From positions 37,055 through 101,054 of the forward strand of contig JBKECO010000020.1 in NCBI GenBank assembly GCA_047974745.1: a DNA stretch of 64,000 bases, given 5' to 3'. The notes beneath the pieces are model-generated. The model ran no database searches. It saw only the letters and a list, made by a program, of their open reading frames with translations, and had not been told where the DNA came from. Source of the DNA: JBKECO01 sp047974745 (GTDB lineage: Bacteria; Bacillota; Clostridia; Lachnospirales; Lachnospiraceae). Positions 44,127-53,016 of this stretch are shown here, in pieces (position 1 is the stretch's first letter; each line of letters opens with the position of its first letter). A program made the position numbers and the translations under genes.

Positions 44127-45470
44127 TTATAAGTTTCTAGTCATGATTTTTAGTGTAAAAATCTTATTATCACTATCTGGATGCAATATCATTTTTCCTC
44201 CCCACTCCGATACAATATTTTCAACAATCCTCAAACCAAGACCATGGAATCGTTTATCTGGTTTTGAAGATACCAGCTGATTATTTCTATATTTCGTCTT
44301 GCCGTCATATGCATTCGACACACAATATATGATCCACTTGTCTTTATACGTCGTGCTAAGTTCGATAAATCGCTTTTCTTTTTCAACGCCCAAATTTGCC
44401 TCAATCGCGTTATCGATAACATTACTTACCGCACGTACCAATTCAAAGGTACTATATTCTGAAGTAAAGGGCATCATGATTCTTCCTGATATCTCGATTC
44501 CATGCTTTTTTCCTGTTTTTTCTGCCTCCAGGAAAAGACTGTCCAGGATATAATTATTGGAATACTTTCCTTTTATATTATGTATCGATTCAAATTCCTT
44601 GTTCAAGCCACCAAGTAAATTCATTTGAACCGACTCATCAGAATTATCCAGTCCCATAGTTCCATTCATTGCCCTGACAAGCTTTTGATAGTCATGGTCA
44701 AGTTCCTTGAAACGCCTCATCTCATCATTGAACTGGTGAAAATAATCTTCTTTATTTATGATCTCTCGCTCTATCTTCTCTGTATCCCGCACCAGAAAAT
44801 CCAGCTCTGTGATGTCGATCCAAGATAAATAAAAAGTCTGTGATGAAAAGTATGCTAAAATCCCAATCAATATAAAGGATCCTGAAATTGTCAAAATTCC
44901 TATCGACTCACTGATATAGGCCAATGCTGTGTAAGATAGAATTCCCATTAACATCATCAAAAGACATTCCAAAAGCATATGATGAAATCGTTCTACTCTG
45001 TAGCGAATAGGCTTTCCCATATTTGGATCCATGATTTGTTTTTTGGCATAAAATACAATGCCGGTCAGTATAAACTGTGTCAGAATGAACAAAATGGCAG
45101 TTAATCTGTCGTTCAATAATGTGACTGCACAGGGTTGGTGCAAAAGTAAAGAAGTTGCCCCCAGCAGTACACCTTTCACAATGAGCGAAAAAAGAATACC
45201 GATCACACTTAAATATAAGGCTTCTTCATAATTTGCAAAGAAGATATATCGAAACATGACAGCACCAAGAAGGACTCTTGGAAGCACGAGATAAAGCTCA
45301 GGTATTTCTAATATCTGCTGAATCAACTGCACAAGTAAAAATAAAGTGATGCCCAGCCAGCTAGTCATCATATTTCTTCTCATAAAGACACTTTCAAAAA
45401 CCTTAATAAAAGAGAATATAAATACAATGTTTGAAAGCACACATGCCGATATCAATGCCAAAGTAATCAT
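44127..45470 (-). CDS. AgrC-like sensor histidine kinase with GHKL ATPase domain
   Basis: The 447-residue protein has an N-terminal region of about six or seven hydrophobic segments (residues 1-215), a coiled-coil dimerisation part (about 220-300) and a GHKL ATPase domain with N box AVSNVIDNAIEAN and G box RFHGLGLRIVENIVSEWGG. A histidine candidate lies near EFESIHNIKGKYSNNYI. This is the layout of AgrC-type receptors for peptide signals, but no AgrB or AgrD gene is visible. The LytTR regulator precedes it by 20 bases. Start has AGGGGTG upstream. Confidence 0.9.
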   Translation of the reverse strand: MITLALISACVLSNIVFIFSFIKVFESVFMRRNMMTSWLGITLFLLVQLIQQILEIPELYLVLPRVLLGAVMFRYIFFANYEEALYLSVIGILFSLIVKGVLLGATSLLLHQPCAVTLLNDRLTAILFILTQFILTGIVFYAKKQIMDPNMGKPIRYRVERFHHMLLECLLMMLMGILSYTALAYISESIGILTISGSFILIGILAYFSSQTFYLSWIDITELDFLVRDTEKIEREIINKEDYFHQFNDEMRRFKELDHDYQKLVRAMNGTMGLDNSDESVQMNLLGGLNKEFESIHNIKGKYSNNYILDSLFLEAEKTGKKHGIEISGRIMMPFTSEYSTFELVRAVSNVIDNAIEANLGVEKEKRFIELSTTYKDKWIIYCVSNAYDGKTKYRNNQLVSSKPDKRFHGLGLRIVENIVSEWGGKMILHPDSDNKIFTLKIMTRNL

Positions 45471-45490
45471 CTTATTGTCACCCCTTTAAT

Positions 45491-46240
45491 CTACTTTAAC
45501 TCTATTCCAGTTAATTGCAGATATTTCTCGAAGTCCTTTTCCAGATCGTCCTTGAATCGCCTGGATATTGTTATGCATCTGCCGTTTCCTATCTCGACCA
45601 CACTACTGCTTAACCTAACAATATAATCTGGATTTAAGATAAATGATCTATGTGGTTTTAAGAACATGGTTCCTCTGGTCTTTAATTCTACATTCTCCAG
45701 TGTTGAATAGAACTCAATATAGGAATAATTTCCATCTTCATCCACTATACACATCTCAACAACGCGCTTTCGAATCTCAAAGGAAACGACCTTTTGCAAA
45801 TTAATCAAAAACTTCTCTCTTCCAATATTGTATAAGAACATCCTATTCTTATTGCTTCCAACAGCAATAATTATCTTTTCGAACTCATTTAAGAAGTTAT
45901 CGAAGCTCATACAATTCTTCACCAGATAATTTAAAGGATTTACCTCAAAGGATTGAAACGCATATTCTTTTGATGATGTCAGGAAAACTATTTCTCCTCT
46001 AAATCCTTTTGCTCGAATCTCTTTTGCAACTGTAATTCCATTGTCATTCTTTAATCTGATATCCATAAATACGACATCTGCATCATCGATCCAGTCTTCA
46101 CTATGAATCAATATATGTTCACTATCTTCAAACTCCAGAATATAAGTATCGATCAACTTCAGCTTACTTGCTTCCACAATATTTCGCTTCAGCTCTTCTC
46201 TGCATATCTCTTCATCGTCGCAAATTACTACATTAAGCAT
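45491..46240 (-). CDS. LytTR-type response regulator (AgrA-like)
   Basis: The 249-residue protein has a receiver domain (D8, D9, phospho-acceptor D60 in VVFMDIRL, FLTSSKEYAF) and a C-terminal LytTR DNA-binding domain (about 140-245, with FLKPHRSFILNPDYI). LytTR proteins bind paired direct repeats and often control surface proteins and virulence-like traits. It heads the operon RR-kinase-unknown-sortase. Start has AAGGAGG upstream. A TATAAT box lies about 130 bases upstream with a tandem repeat further up. Confidence 0.94.
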   Translation of the reverse strand: MLNVVICDDEEICREELKRNIVEASKLKLIDTYILEFEDSEHILIHSEDWIDDADVVFMDIRLKNDNGITVAKEIRAKGFRGEIVFLTSSKEYAFQSFEVNPLNYLVKNCMSFDNFLNEFEKIIIAVGSNKNRMFLYNIGREKFLINLQKVVSFEIRKRVVEMCIVDEDGNYSYIEFYSTLENVELKTRGTMFLKPHRSFILNPDYIVRLSSSVVEIGNGRCITISRRFKDDLEKDFEKYLQLTGIELK

Positions 46241-46368
46241 ATTTGCCTCCTTATAATTCTAACACTCTCATAACCCATTCGACTTTTTCTCCCGTCTGTC
46301 ATATGATTAAAATTTCCTCTACTATATGGTCAACGCAGCCGTTCAACCCTATACTAATAATCATTCTT

Positions 46369-46374
46369 ATTATA
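46369..46374 (-). promoter_or_regulatory. Extended -10 box of the LytTR-sortase operon
   Basis: On the minus strand TGATATAAT is an extended -10 element; the best -35 at 18 bases (TTCAAT) is poor, as in promoters that need an activator. Inverted ATATGGTC/GACCATAT arms (46324-46331, 46378-46385) straddle it. Confidence 0.45.
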
Positions 46375-46438
46375 TCAGACCATATTTTCAGAATTGAATT
46401 TCACCCTAAATAAGTATAGTATATTCCGAAAACTATGA

Positions 46439-46458
46439 ACTAACAAAAACTAACAAAA
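46439..46458. repeat. Tandem 10-bp repeat upstream of the LytTR operon
   Basis: Two exact copies of ACTAACAAAA lie head to tail. On the minus strand each reads TTTTGTTAGT, sharing the GTTN(A/G)(T/G) core of AgrA/LytTR sites. The second overlaps the terminator of the surface-protein gene. It may be a regulator site or simply low-complexity sequence. Confidence 0.4.
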
Positions 46459-46482
46459 AAGCAGTGGATATTCCAGCTGCTT
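46455..46482 (-). terminator. Terminator of the surface-protein gene
   Basis: On the minus strand AAGCAG-C-TGGA pairs with TCCA-CTGCTT around a three-base loop with one bulged C, followed by six T in total. Confidence 0.75.
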
Positions 46483-46507
46483 CTTTGTCTTGATTTTCCA
46501 TGCAATT

Positions 46508-49500
46508 TTACTTCTGAATATGTCTGTTTGTTTTCAATATGATTATGAATGATATAATAAGAACCAGCAGCGAGCCAAGAAGTATCAATAGTACGAGACT
46601 TCTATTTGTATCATCGCCAGTCTTTGGTACAAAATAGGTCACGTTCGTATTTGTGTTACCATTTGTTGTGATATTATTCGTATTATTCGTATTATTACTG
46701 TTATTATTATTGGAGCCCTTATCTGTGTCCTTTCCGGAATCTTCTTCTGTATCTGCCTCTGTGTTCTCCTCGGTATTTTCCTCAGTATTTTCCTCAGTAT
46801 TTTCCTCAGTGTCCTCTTCTGTATTATCATCCGTCTCTTTACCCGGATCGGTCACATCTGCACCCATCAGCTGCCACCTTGCATAGAGAACGACATTCTC
46901 CTTAGCGTCAGCAGAAATACTTGTCACTTTTTCTGACCAGTCCGAAGATGTATACCAGCCTAGGAATTCATATCCCTCTCTTGTAGGTGCATCTAAGGAT
47001 TTCACCCCAACACCAAATTCATAAGTCTGTGGATTATTGGCACTGTTCGTTCCACCATCCAGGTGATAAGTGATCGGATACATGATCTTTTCTTCTTCCC
47101 ACTGAGCATAAAGTGTGATTTCACCAGACTGTACCAGATTCAGGACAACTTCCTTATCTTCATATTTTGAACCACTTCCATCTTGCTTTGTGTTCCAATT
47201 GAGGAAGATATAACCAGATCTTTCAAACAGATTTGGACTCAAAGCGAGCTCTTTTCCATATGTATGCGTCTGATTCTCCATATTTCCTGTTCCACCGTTG
47301 GCATCAAATCGCACATCATAATATACGGTCTTTTCAAAAACCGGCACTATTCCAGACAGATCAAGCATCAAGTACTCTTTATAAACACCAGTATCCAGCC
47401 TCATATACCGAAAACTTGTTGTTGGGTCAGTTTCATATTCAGCCGCAACATTCCAGTTAGTAAATGGAACCTCTTTCTCGATCGAATCTGGAATATCCCA
47501 TTCGATAAACGTGTACCCTTCTTTTACTGGAATATTTTCCTCTGCATATAAGAAATCGACCAATTCCTTTTTTGTTAAAAAGGTATTTCCATATAGATAT
47601 CTGTCACCGTTTTGAAACACAGCGTCTTCATATTGTGATTCATTCAGATTTACATAGGTGAGATCACGCTGCATATACATATCTTTGACTGGATCCTCAA
47701 GTGCAATGCTATGCTGTCTGTCTCCACTCCATTGATAATTCTCACTGGTTGGGATCGCACTTGCAGCTACTTGATCTGCTGCACCCGTCCTGACGATGGC
47801 AAATGGCATTAATTCCATAATTCCCCAGAAAGAAAATCCACTTTTGAATAAAACCTCTCTATTTGCAGGATATATTATTTCACGTAATTCTATATTTGTG
47901 TCTAAGGCACCTGATTCAAGTACCAGCTTTTGCGGACCATCTAAAATCTCTACTGACCGTATTACATTATTTTCAAAGGCGAATTCTCCGATACTCGTAA
48001 CACTTCCTGGAATTACAATATCTGTCAGATTATTCGTATAAAAGGCAAGACTCCCGATTGACTGCAGATTTTCTGATAATGTTACAGTTTCCAGGCTATT
48101 TGCAGAAAACACACCCTCATCGATCGTTATAATATTGTCTGGTATTACAATCGACGTTATATTGTTTCCTTTAAAAACACTGTACTCCAGGCGATCTAGT
48201 CCAGCACCTATATGTACCTCAGTCAAAAGATTTTTGCTAAATGCAGAAGCTCCGATTTTTGTAACACAATCCGGAATCACAATCGTTGTTAACTGATTTC
48301 CAAAGAATGCAGAACCACCAATCGTTTGAACACCGTTGCCAAGATTCAGTGTCTGGATCGCATTAGTGGAAAACGCTCCGTCACCGATTGTAATCGCACT
48401 GTCTGGAATTGCAAGGCTTGTGATTTGATTATTATAAAAGGCATCCGTTCCAATAGATGTAACGTTTGCACCAAGGCTTAGATTCACGATCACATTCGCT
48501 GAAAATGCAGAACCACCAATGGTCTCAACGGAGTCTGGCAATACGAGATCCGATATCTTATTGTTTTGAAATACTGCTCCTTCAATTGTTTTCAAATTAC
48601 TTGAGCTACCAAATGTAAGTGAAGCAATCTGATTGCTGACGAACGCTGCATTCACGATTGTTTCCACACTATCTGGCACATAAAGGCTCGTAATAGCATT
48701 ATAGGCAAAGGACAGACTGCCGATCGTCTTCACACCATTCCCGATAGTTACTTCAGTAATCTGATTGCCATAGAATGAATAGTCTCCGATCACTTCCACG
48801 CTATCTGGTATAATAACCTTGGTAAGTCCCTTTTGACGAAATGCAAATTGTCCGATTTGTTTTACCGGATTTCCATTAATAGACTCCGGAATTTCTAGAA
48901 CACCACCAAAGGTACTACCATCATATCCAGTTGCGAACCCTGTAATTTCATTTCTAGAAGTTGAATATTTAAAAGCCTCTTCTGGAGCAAGCTCCTTTTC
49001 CATTATTTCGGATGCATCCTCTGTCTCAGACAGCTCATTGCTCTCTGTCGATTCTTCTAGTTCTGATTCTTCTAGTTCTGACTCTTCCAGTATCAAATCT
49101 TCATCGCCGACAAGTCCTGCAATCACAGGATCTTCAATCTGCTCTACGACTTCAGACTCGTCTGGCTGCTTGAGTCCTGTCCTGTCATGCTGATCTTCCA
49201 AGATATCAGCATCGAATTCTCCACTATCTGTAACAGCTTCACCATCACTGTCTGCTTCGCCATCCACTTCATCATCACTATCTGCTTCGTTATCCGCTTC
49301 ATCATCACTATCTGCTTCGTTATCCGCTTCACCATCACTATCTGCTTCGTTATCCGCTTCACCATCTGCTTTGTCATCTGGGTCAGTCTCACCATTAACA
49401 GTCATTTCCTCTGTTCCGGTTTCACCTTCTTCCGTAGATGGTTCCTCAACCGGCTGTTCTTCAGGAGCTATACTATCCTCTCCTACTGGTTGTTCCTCTG

Positions 49501-49672
49501 TGAAAGACTCCCCGTCTTCAATCGGCTGCTCAGGACTCACATTTTCTTGATCTGCTGACACATTTTCAATCACATATGCACTCTGATTCCCATCAACAAA
49601 TGCAGTTACCTCTGTGACCTGTAACATCAATATCATAAACACCATTAACTTTGCAAGAATACTTTTCTTCAA
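46508..49672 (-). CDS. BspA-like leucine-rich-repeat surface protein with sorting signal
   Basis: The 1054-residue protein starts at TTG 49672, seven bases after GGAGG. It has a signal peptide (MKKSILAKLMVFMILML), a long acidic region (about 35-240) with tandem DSDGEADNEA-type repeats, about a dozen BspA-type LRRs of roughly 23 residues (about 245-590; IPDSVETIG, FYNNQITSL), a linker, two or three InlB B-repeats (about 770-950; VRFDANGGTGNMENQTHTYGK and GYEFLGWYTSS), a Thr/Glu/Asn-rich stalk, and the sorting signal VPKTGDD, hydrophobic helix and basic tail (KTNRHIQK). It is a probable adhesin. The VPKTG motif suggests anchoring by a sortase, possibly the class B one nearby. Confidence 0.92.
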   Translation of the reverse strand: MKKSILAKLMVFMILMLQVTEVTAFVDGNQSAYVIENVSADQENVSPEQPIEDGESFTEEQPVGEDSIAPEEQPVEEPSTEEGETGTEEMTVNGETDPDDKADGEADNEADSDGEADNEADSDDEADNEADSDDEVDGEADSDGEAVTDSGEFDADILEDQHDRTGLKQPDESEVVEQIEDPVIAGLVGDEDLILEESELEESELEESTESNELSETEDASEIMEKELAPEEAFKYSTSRNEITGFATGYDGSTFGGVLEIPESINGNPVKQIGQFAFRQKGLTKVIIPDSVEVIGDYSFYGNQITEVTIGNGVKTIGSLSFAYNAITSLYVPDSVETIVNAAFVSNQIASLTFGSSSNLKTIEGAVFQNNKISDLVLPDSVETIGGSAFSANVIVNLSLGANVTSIGTDAFYNNQITSLAIPDSAITIGDGAFSTNAIQTLNLGNGVQTIGGSAFFGNQLTTIVIPDCVTKIGASAFSKNLLTEVHIGAGLDRLEYSVFKGNNITSIVIPDNIITIDEGVFSANSLETVTLSENLQSIGSLAFYTNNLTDIVIPGSVTSIGEFAFENNVIRSVEILDGPQKLVLESGALDTNIELREIIYPANREVLFKSGFSFWGIMELMPFAIVRTGAADQVAASAIPTSENYQWSGDRQHSIALEDPVKDMYMQRDLTYVNLNESQYEDAVFQNGDRYLYGNTFLTKKELVDFLYAEENIPVKEGYTFIEWDIPDSIEKEVPFTNWNVAAEYETDPTTSFRYMRLDTGVYKEYLMLDLSGIVPVFEKTVYYDVRFDANGGTGNMENQTHTYGKELALSPNLFERSGYIFLNWNTKQDGSGSKYEDKEVVLNLVQSGEITLYAQWEEEKIMYPITYHLDGGTNSANNPQTYEFGVGVKSLDAPTREGYEFLGWYTSSDWSEKVTSISADAKENVVLYARWQLMGADVTDPGKETDDNTEEDTEENTEENTEENTEENTEADTEEDSGKDTDKGSNNNNSNNTNNTNNITTNGNTNTNVTYFVPKTGDDTNRSLVLLILLGSLLVLIISFIIILKTNRHIQK
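46761..46808. repeat. 12-bp tandem repeat in the stalk-coding region
   Basis: Three exact copies of GTATTTTCCTCA (46773-46808) follow one imperfect copy. They encode repeating NTEE tetrapeptides just outside the sorting signal and could vary in number by slippage. Confidence 0.75.
49241..49360. repeat. 30-bp tandem repeat encoding acidic decapeptides
   Basis: Four 30-bp units (49241-49270, 49271-49300, 49301-49330, 49331-49360) of the form ATCATCACTATCTGCTTCGT plus TATCCGCTTC, with a partial fifth. The last three are almost identical. Each encodes DSDGEADNEA or close variants near the N terminus of the surface protein. Confidence 0.85.
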
Positions 49673-49714
49673 TCTATATCCTCCTTTTTACGAACAACTC
49701 CCATTTATTTTTGT

Positions 49715-49720
49715 ATTATA
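49715..49720 (-). promoter_or_regulatory. -10 box of the surface-protein gene
   Basis: A perfect minus-strand TATAAT lies about 43 bases before the TTG start. No good -35 hexamer is found at 16-18 bases, which would fit activator-dependent transcription. Confidence 0.4.
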
Positions 49721-49812
49721 CCGAAAGAATTATGAGTAAATAGTTTTCATGTTCCAAAATGCAGGATTCAAAGTAATAACTTGTAAAATTGGGAAGAAAA
49801 CAGATCTGATAT

Positions 49813-49854
49813 AACAAAGACACAGGCTGCCTTTCGGCAGCCTGTGTCTTTGTT
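49813..49854 (-). terminator. Very stable terminator of the EutBC operon
   Basis: A perfect 19-bp stem (AACAAAGACACAGGCTGCC with its complement) closes on a GAAA tetraloop when read on the minus strand. The descending arm ends in CTTTGTT. It lies 35 bases after the EutBC stop codon and ends the eight-gene operon. Confidence 0.8.
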
Positions 49855-49888
49855 GATTTCGATTTTTTTTCCAAGTCAAATGGCGGGA

Positions 49889-51958
49889 TCACAAATCCAC
49901 ACATAGGTCGATGCCACTTGTTTTCCGTCGCATCATTTCGCTAATCAGCGCAACCATTCGAGTTCCGGCTGTACCAGGATCAATTCCATCATCATGTATA
50001 TTCGAGACGACTGTACGCTGCGATTCTGGCTTTTCCGTGGAAGAACGATACGCAATGTAGGCACTTAAACTATCATCGCTTGCAAGCCCAGGTCGCTCTC
50101 CGATTAAAATCACAGTCACTGTTGCATCCAAAAGCATACTGATACGATCCATGACTCCCACACGAGCATATTTTACATAAATCGGTGTACCTATGGAATA
50201 TCCCTGTGAAAACAGGCCTTTTGTCAAAGTTGCATAAAGTCTCTTTATATTACTGGTTACAGCTTCTGCACTCAAACCATCCCCTGCAATAATCTGAATA
50301 TCCGGTGAAAGCATGCATTCTGATTTCAATTTCTCCGATGTTTCCCTGCTGAACACACGCCCTAAATCAGGTCGAAGAATATATTCCTGTTTATTTTTTA
50401 TCAAAGTTTGTATTTTGATAAAACCAAGCGCTTCGACTGACTGTTCCTCTGCCTGATTCCAGACAGCATCCTGTGCAACTGCATGGGCAGACAAAAGCTC
50501 TAGCGACACCTCCGTTGTATATCTTGTATCACTGCGTCCAAGCAGCAGTCGCGCTGGAGTTAATTTCCGAATCGTTTCCATACTATATGGAACTGCCTTT
50601 TCTTCCTGAAAAACGGAATGACTTCCTGCTTTTCTACCAAGTCCATGTTCTGTTAAGATCTCAAGCTCAATGAGACGTTCTTCAAAATCTTTTATCGGAC
50701 GCTTGCCAGAAATACTACGCAGTGCAGCAATATCATGAAAGCTATTGGTCTGATACATGAGCATAATATCATCACCACCAGGAATACCCATAAAGAAATT
50801 GCAGCCTGCCTGAATCAGAAGCATGGATAAGATATCCAGCGTATTCTGATTCGCTTTCATATGGTTCGTATAACAAACATCAACTCCCATAGGCAACCCT
50901 GTAAGTTTACCCATAAAGTGATCTTCGAGTCCAGCTCTTATGATCTGATTTCCATCATATAGATATTCTGGTCCTATAAAACCAACAACCGAATTGACCA
51001 GGAATGGATGGTATTGCTTTGCAAGACCATAGCATCTCGCTTCAAGTGTCAACTGATCTACACATTGATGTGCGTCCAGTGACAATTCTGATCCTTGGCC
51101 TGTCTCAAAGTACATGAAATTTTCACCTGTACAAGATTTTTTTTCACGCATCAGTTCATAGCCTTCATCCAGAAGTTTCAGGCTGATACCAAAATTCCGA
51201 TTTCCTTCTTCTGTTCCTGCTATGCTCTGAAACATCAAATCTATTGGAGCTCCTTGCTTCAATGCCTTGATCTGTGTTGTTATATGTGCCAGCACACAAC
51301 CTTGTGTCGGTATATGAAATTTTCTAATAAAATCTCGAAACATAGTAAGAATCTGAACCACTTTTTCAACCGTATCGCCTGCTGGATTCAAACCAATTAC
51401 AGCATCTCCAACACCATAGCTTAACCCCTCTATCATGGATGCTTTAATACCTTCCACTGAATCAGTCGGATGATTTGGCTGTAAGCGGGCTGAAAATGTG
51501 CCCGGCTCTCCGATGGTCGTATTACATGTTGCAGTACAGATAAGTTTTTTTGATGTGATGACCAAATCCATATTTCCCATTATTTTAGTAACTGCTGCAA
51601 TCATTTCGGCAGTCAGCCCATCACGAATGGCTTCTATCTCTTCTCCAGAAGAAGATAGTAAAAAATCTCGAAATTGTCCGACAGTCATATCACAAATCTT
51701 ATGATAAGCACATTCATCAATATGATTCAAAATCAAACGAGTCACTTCATCAGATTCATACGGAACTGCGGGATGATCTCGCAAATAAGAAAGAGGAATC
51801 TGCGAAAGTACCATTTTTGCAGCAACTCGTTCTTTTTCATCCAGTGCTGCTAATCCTGCCAGCGCATCCCCAGATTTCTCTTCATTTGCCTTACCCATTA
51901 CTTCATTAATGTTCTTGAACTGATAGTTTCTGTTAAAAATATTGATCTGCAATAACAT
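49889..51958 (-). CDS. Single-chain ethanolamine ammonia-lyase: EutB-EutC fusion
   Basis: The 689-residue protein joins both subunits of adenosylcobalamin-dependent ethanolamine ammonia-lyase, which converts ethanolamine to acetaldehyde and ammonia. Residues 1 to about 451 match EutB at its usual length, with SARLQPNHPTDS, GVGDAVIGLNPAGD, YFETGQGSELS and DVCYTNHM covering the substrate-site arginine, glutamine, asparagine, glutamate and aspartate positions. Residues 452-689 match EutC (ARLLLGRSDTRYTT, IIAGDGLSAEAV, LIGERPGLASDDSLSAYI), lacking EutC's usual N-terminal segment. The reading frame is continuous, with no sign of a stop or shift at the junction near 50605. Start has AGGAG eight bases upstream. 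It is the last gene of an importer-peptidase-amidase operon; no microcompartment genes are present. Confidence 0.93.
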   Translation of the reverse strand: MLLQINIFNRNYQFKNINEVMGKANEEKSGDALAGLAALDEKERVAAKMVLSQIPLSYLRDHPAVPYESDEVTRLILNHIDECAYHKICDMTVGQFRDFLLSSSGEEIEAIRDGLTAEMIAAVTKIMGNMDLVITSKKLICTATCNTTIGEPGTFSARLQPNHPTDSVEGIKASMIEGLSYGVGDAVIGLNPAGDTVEKVVQILTMFRDFIRKFHIPTQGCVLAHITTQIKALKQGAPIDLMFQSIAGTEEGNRNFGISLKLLDEGYELMREKKSCTGENFMYFETGQGSELSLDAHQCVDQLTLEARCYGLAKQYHPFLVNSVVGFIGPEYLYDGNQIIRAGLEDHFMGKLTGLPMGVDVCYTNHMKANQNTLDILSMLLIQAGCNFFMGIPGGDDIMLMYQTNSFHDIAALRSISGKRPIKDFEERLIELEILTEHGLGRKAGSHSVFQEEKAVPYSMETIRKLTPARLLLGRSDTRYTTEVSLELLSAHAVAQDAVWNQAEEQSVEALGFIKIQTLIKNKQEYILRPDLGRVFSRETSEKLKSECMLSPDIQIIAGDGLSAEAVTSNIKRLYATLTKGLFSQGYSIGTPIYVKYARVGVMDRISMLLDATVTVILIGERPGLASDDSLSAYIAYRSSTEKPESQRTVVSNIHDDGIDPGTAGTRMVALISEMMRRKTSGIDLCVDL

Positions 51959-52020
51959 CCTTTAGGCTCCTAAGTCCAGTGTCAAAATCCTGATCCGGCA
52001 TATTTATCTTTTTTGGTACC

Positions 52021-52914
52021 TTACTTGGCTTCAAATAAGCTTGTTATTATCGTTTTTGGTACTGCCATTCGCACGGTACGTTTCGGATCAACTACCTGGC
52101 AAAATTCCAGATTTCCCGCTGCACTCAGCAGCATCCCAGCTTCATTAAATGAAAGATCTTGTTTGACCATTAAAACTTTGGCCATGTCATAGACCGCAGT
52201 TTCTACCGCAGTCTCTAAATCTTCATCCGAAGCTATCGTATAACAGTTGTCTGCATCTTCCAGCATTGGATTCGATATTTCAAATCCACGAATGATCTCA
52301 ACACGGACTGTAATATCTGATGAAATTTCCAGTCCGCTTACCATAATTTCCCCGTCACCCATACAAGCGTGCACATCTCCCATTGAAAGCAGCGCTCCAG
52401 AATGAAATACTGGCAGATATAGGGTCGATCCGACCGAAATCCTTGAGTTATCCATATTTCCACCATGACATCCCGGCTCTCCACATGGTACTGCATCACC
52501 TTTTGGTGCTACACCAATTACACCGATCATCGGTGTACAGGGAAGCATTATAGTTTCGTTGAATCTGGCTGATCCATCTTTTACTGGTATCCGTTTAATC
52601 TGACCCTCTGTAACATATTTACCAAGAACTCCATTCTCTGGAATTGCTACCATCGTACCAACGTCGGCAACTTTGATATCCAGGATAGATATTTTTAAAA
52701 TGTCACCTGGTCTTGCTTCCTCAATATAGACAGGACCTGTTGCTGGATTGATCCTAGACCAATCCAAACGGTCGATCGACTGCTCTTCATTTGTCAACTG
52801 ATTCGAGAAGCAATCTAGTGTTGAGAATATTAGTTCTGTCCCTTCAGGCACACGAAGTACTGGTTCATGCGCTGCTGAGAGTGTAAATACTGTTGAATTC
52901 TCAATTTTGTACAT
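52021..52914 (-). CDS. Acetamidase/formamidase family amidase (FmdA/AmdA)
   Basis: The 297-residue protein shows the family's N-terminal PVLRVPEGTELIFSTLDCFS, PATGPVYIEEARPGDILKI, the glycine/histidine-rich GEPGCHGGNMDN (probable metal site) and MGDVHACMGDGEIMVSG. Family enzymes cleave simple amides (formamide, acetamide) to the acid and ammonia or amine. Lying 62 bases before the ethanolamine ammonia-lyase gene, it may hydrolyse an N-acyl-ethanolamine or similar amide, but the substrate is inference. Start has GAGGTGG upstream. Confidence 0.88.
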   Translation of the reverse strand: MYKIENSTVFTLSAAHEPVLRVPEGTELIFSTLDCFSNQLTNEEQSIDRLDWSRINPATGPVYIEEARPGDILKISILDIKVADVGTMVAIPENGVLGKYVTEGQIKRIPVKDGSARFNETIMLPCTPMIGVIGVAPKGDAVPCGEPGCHGGNMDNSRISVGSTLYLPVFHSGALLSMGDVHACMGDGEIMVSGLEISSDITVRVEIIRGFEISNPMLEDADNCYTIASDEDLETAVETAVYDMAKVLMVKQDLSFNEAGMLLSAAGNLEFCQVVDPKRTVRMAVPKTIITSLFEAK

Positions 52915-53016
52915 CTATTCCACCTCAATATTTTTTACGTATAAATTCCAGAACCAAGTACCTGTCAATTGATCAATTCCAGATGAAATTCGTTTATTTG
53001 TAGTAAATAGCCAGTT

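Noticed and set aside
46228..46302. 24-codon minus-strand frame upstream of the LytTR regulator as an AgrD-like signal peptide or leader
   Set aside because: It is very basic, lacks the hydrophobic N terminus and cysteine or serine ring motif of AgrD, has only a distant ribosome site and overlaps the regulator start.
49241..49360. Regular 30-bp repeats as a CRISPR array
   Set aside because: The units are directly adjacent with no unique spacers, are in frame in a surface-protein gene, and no cas genes are present.
51959..52020. Cobalamin riboswitch before the EutBC gene or before the adenosyltransferase gene
   Set aside because: The gaps are about 60-100 bases, too short for the aptamer, and lack a B12-box-like sequence.
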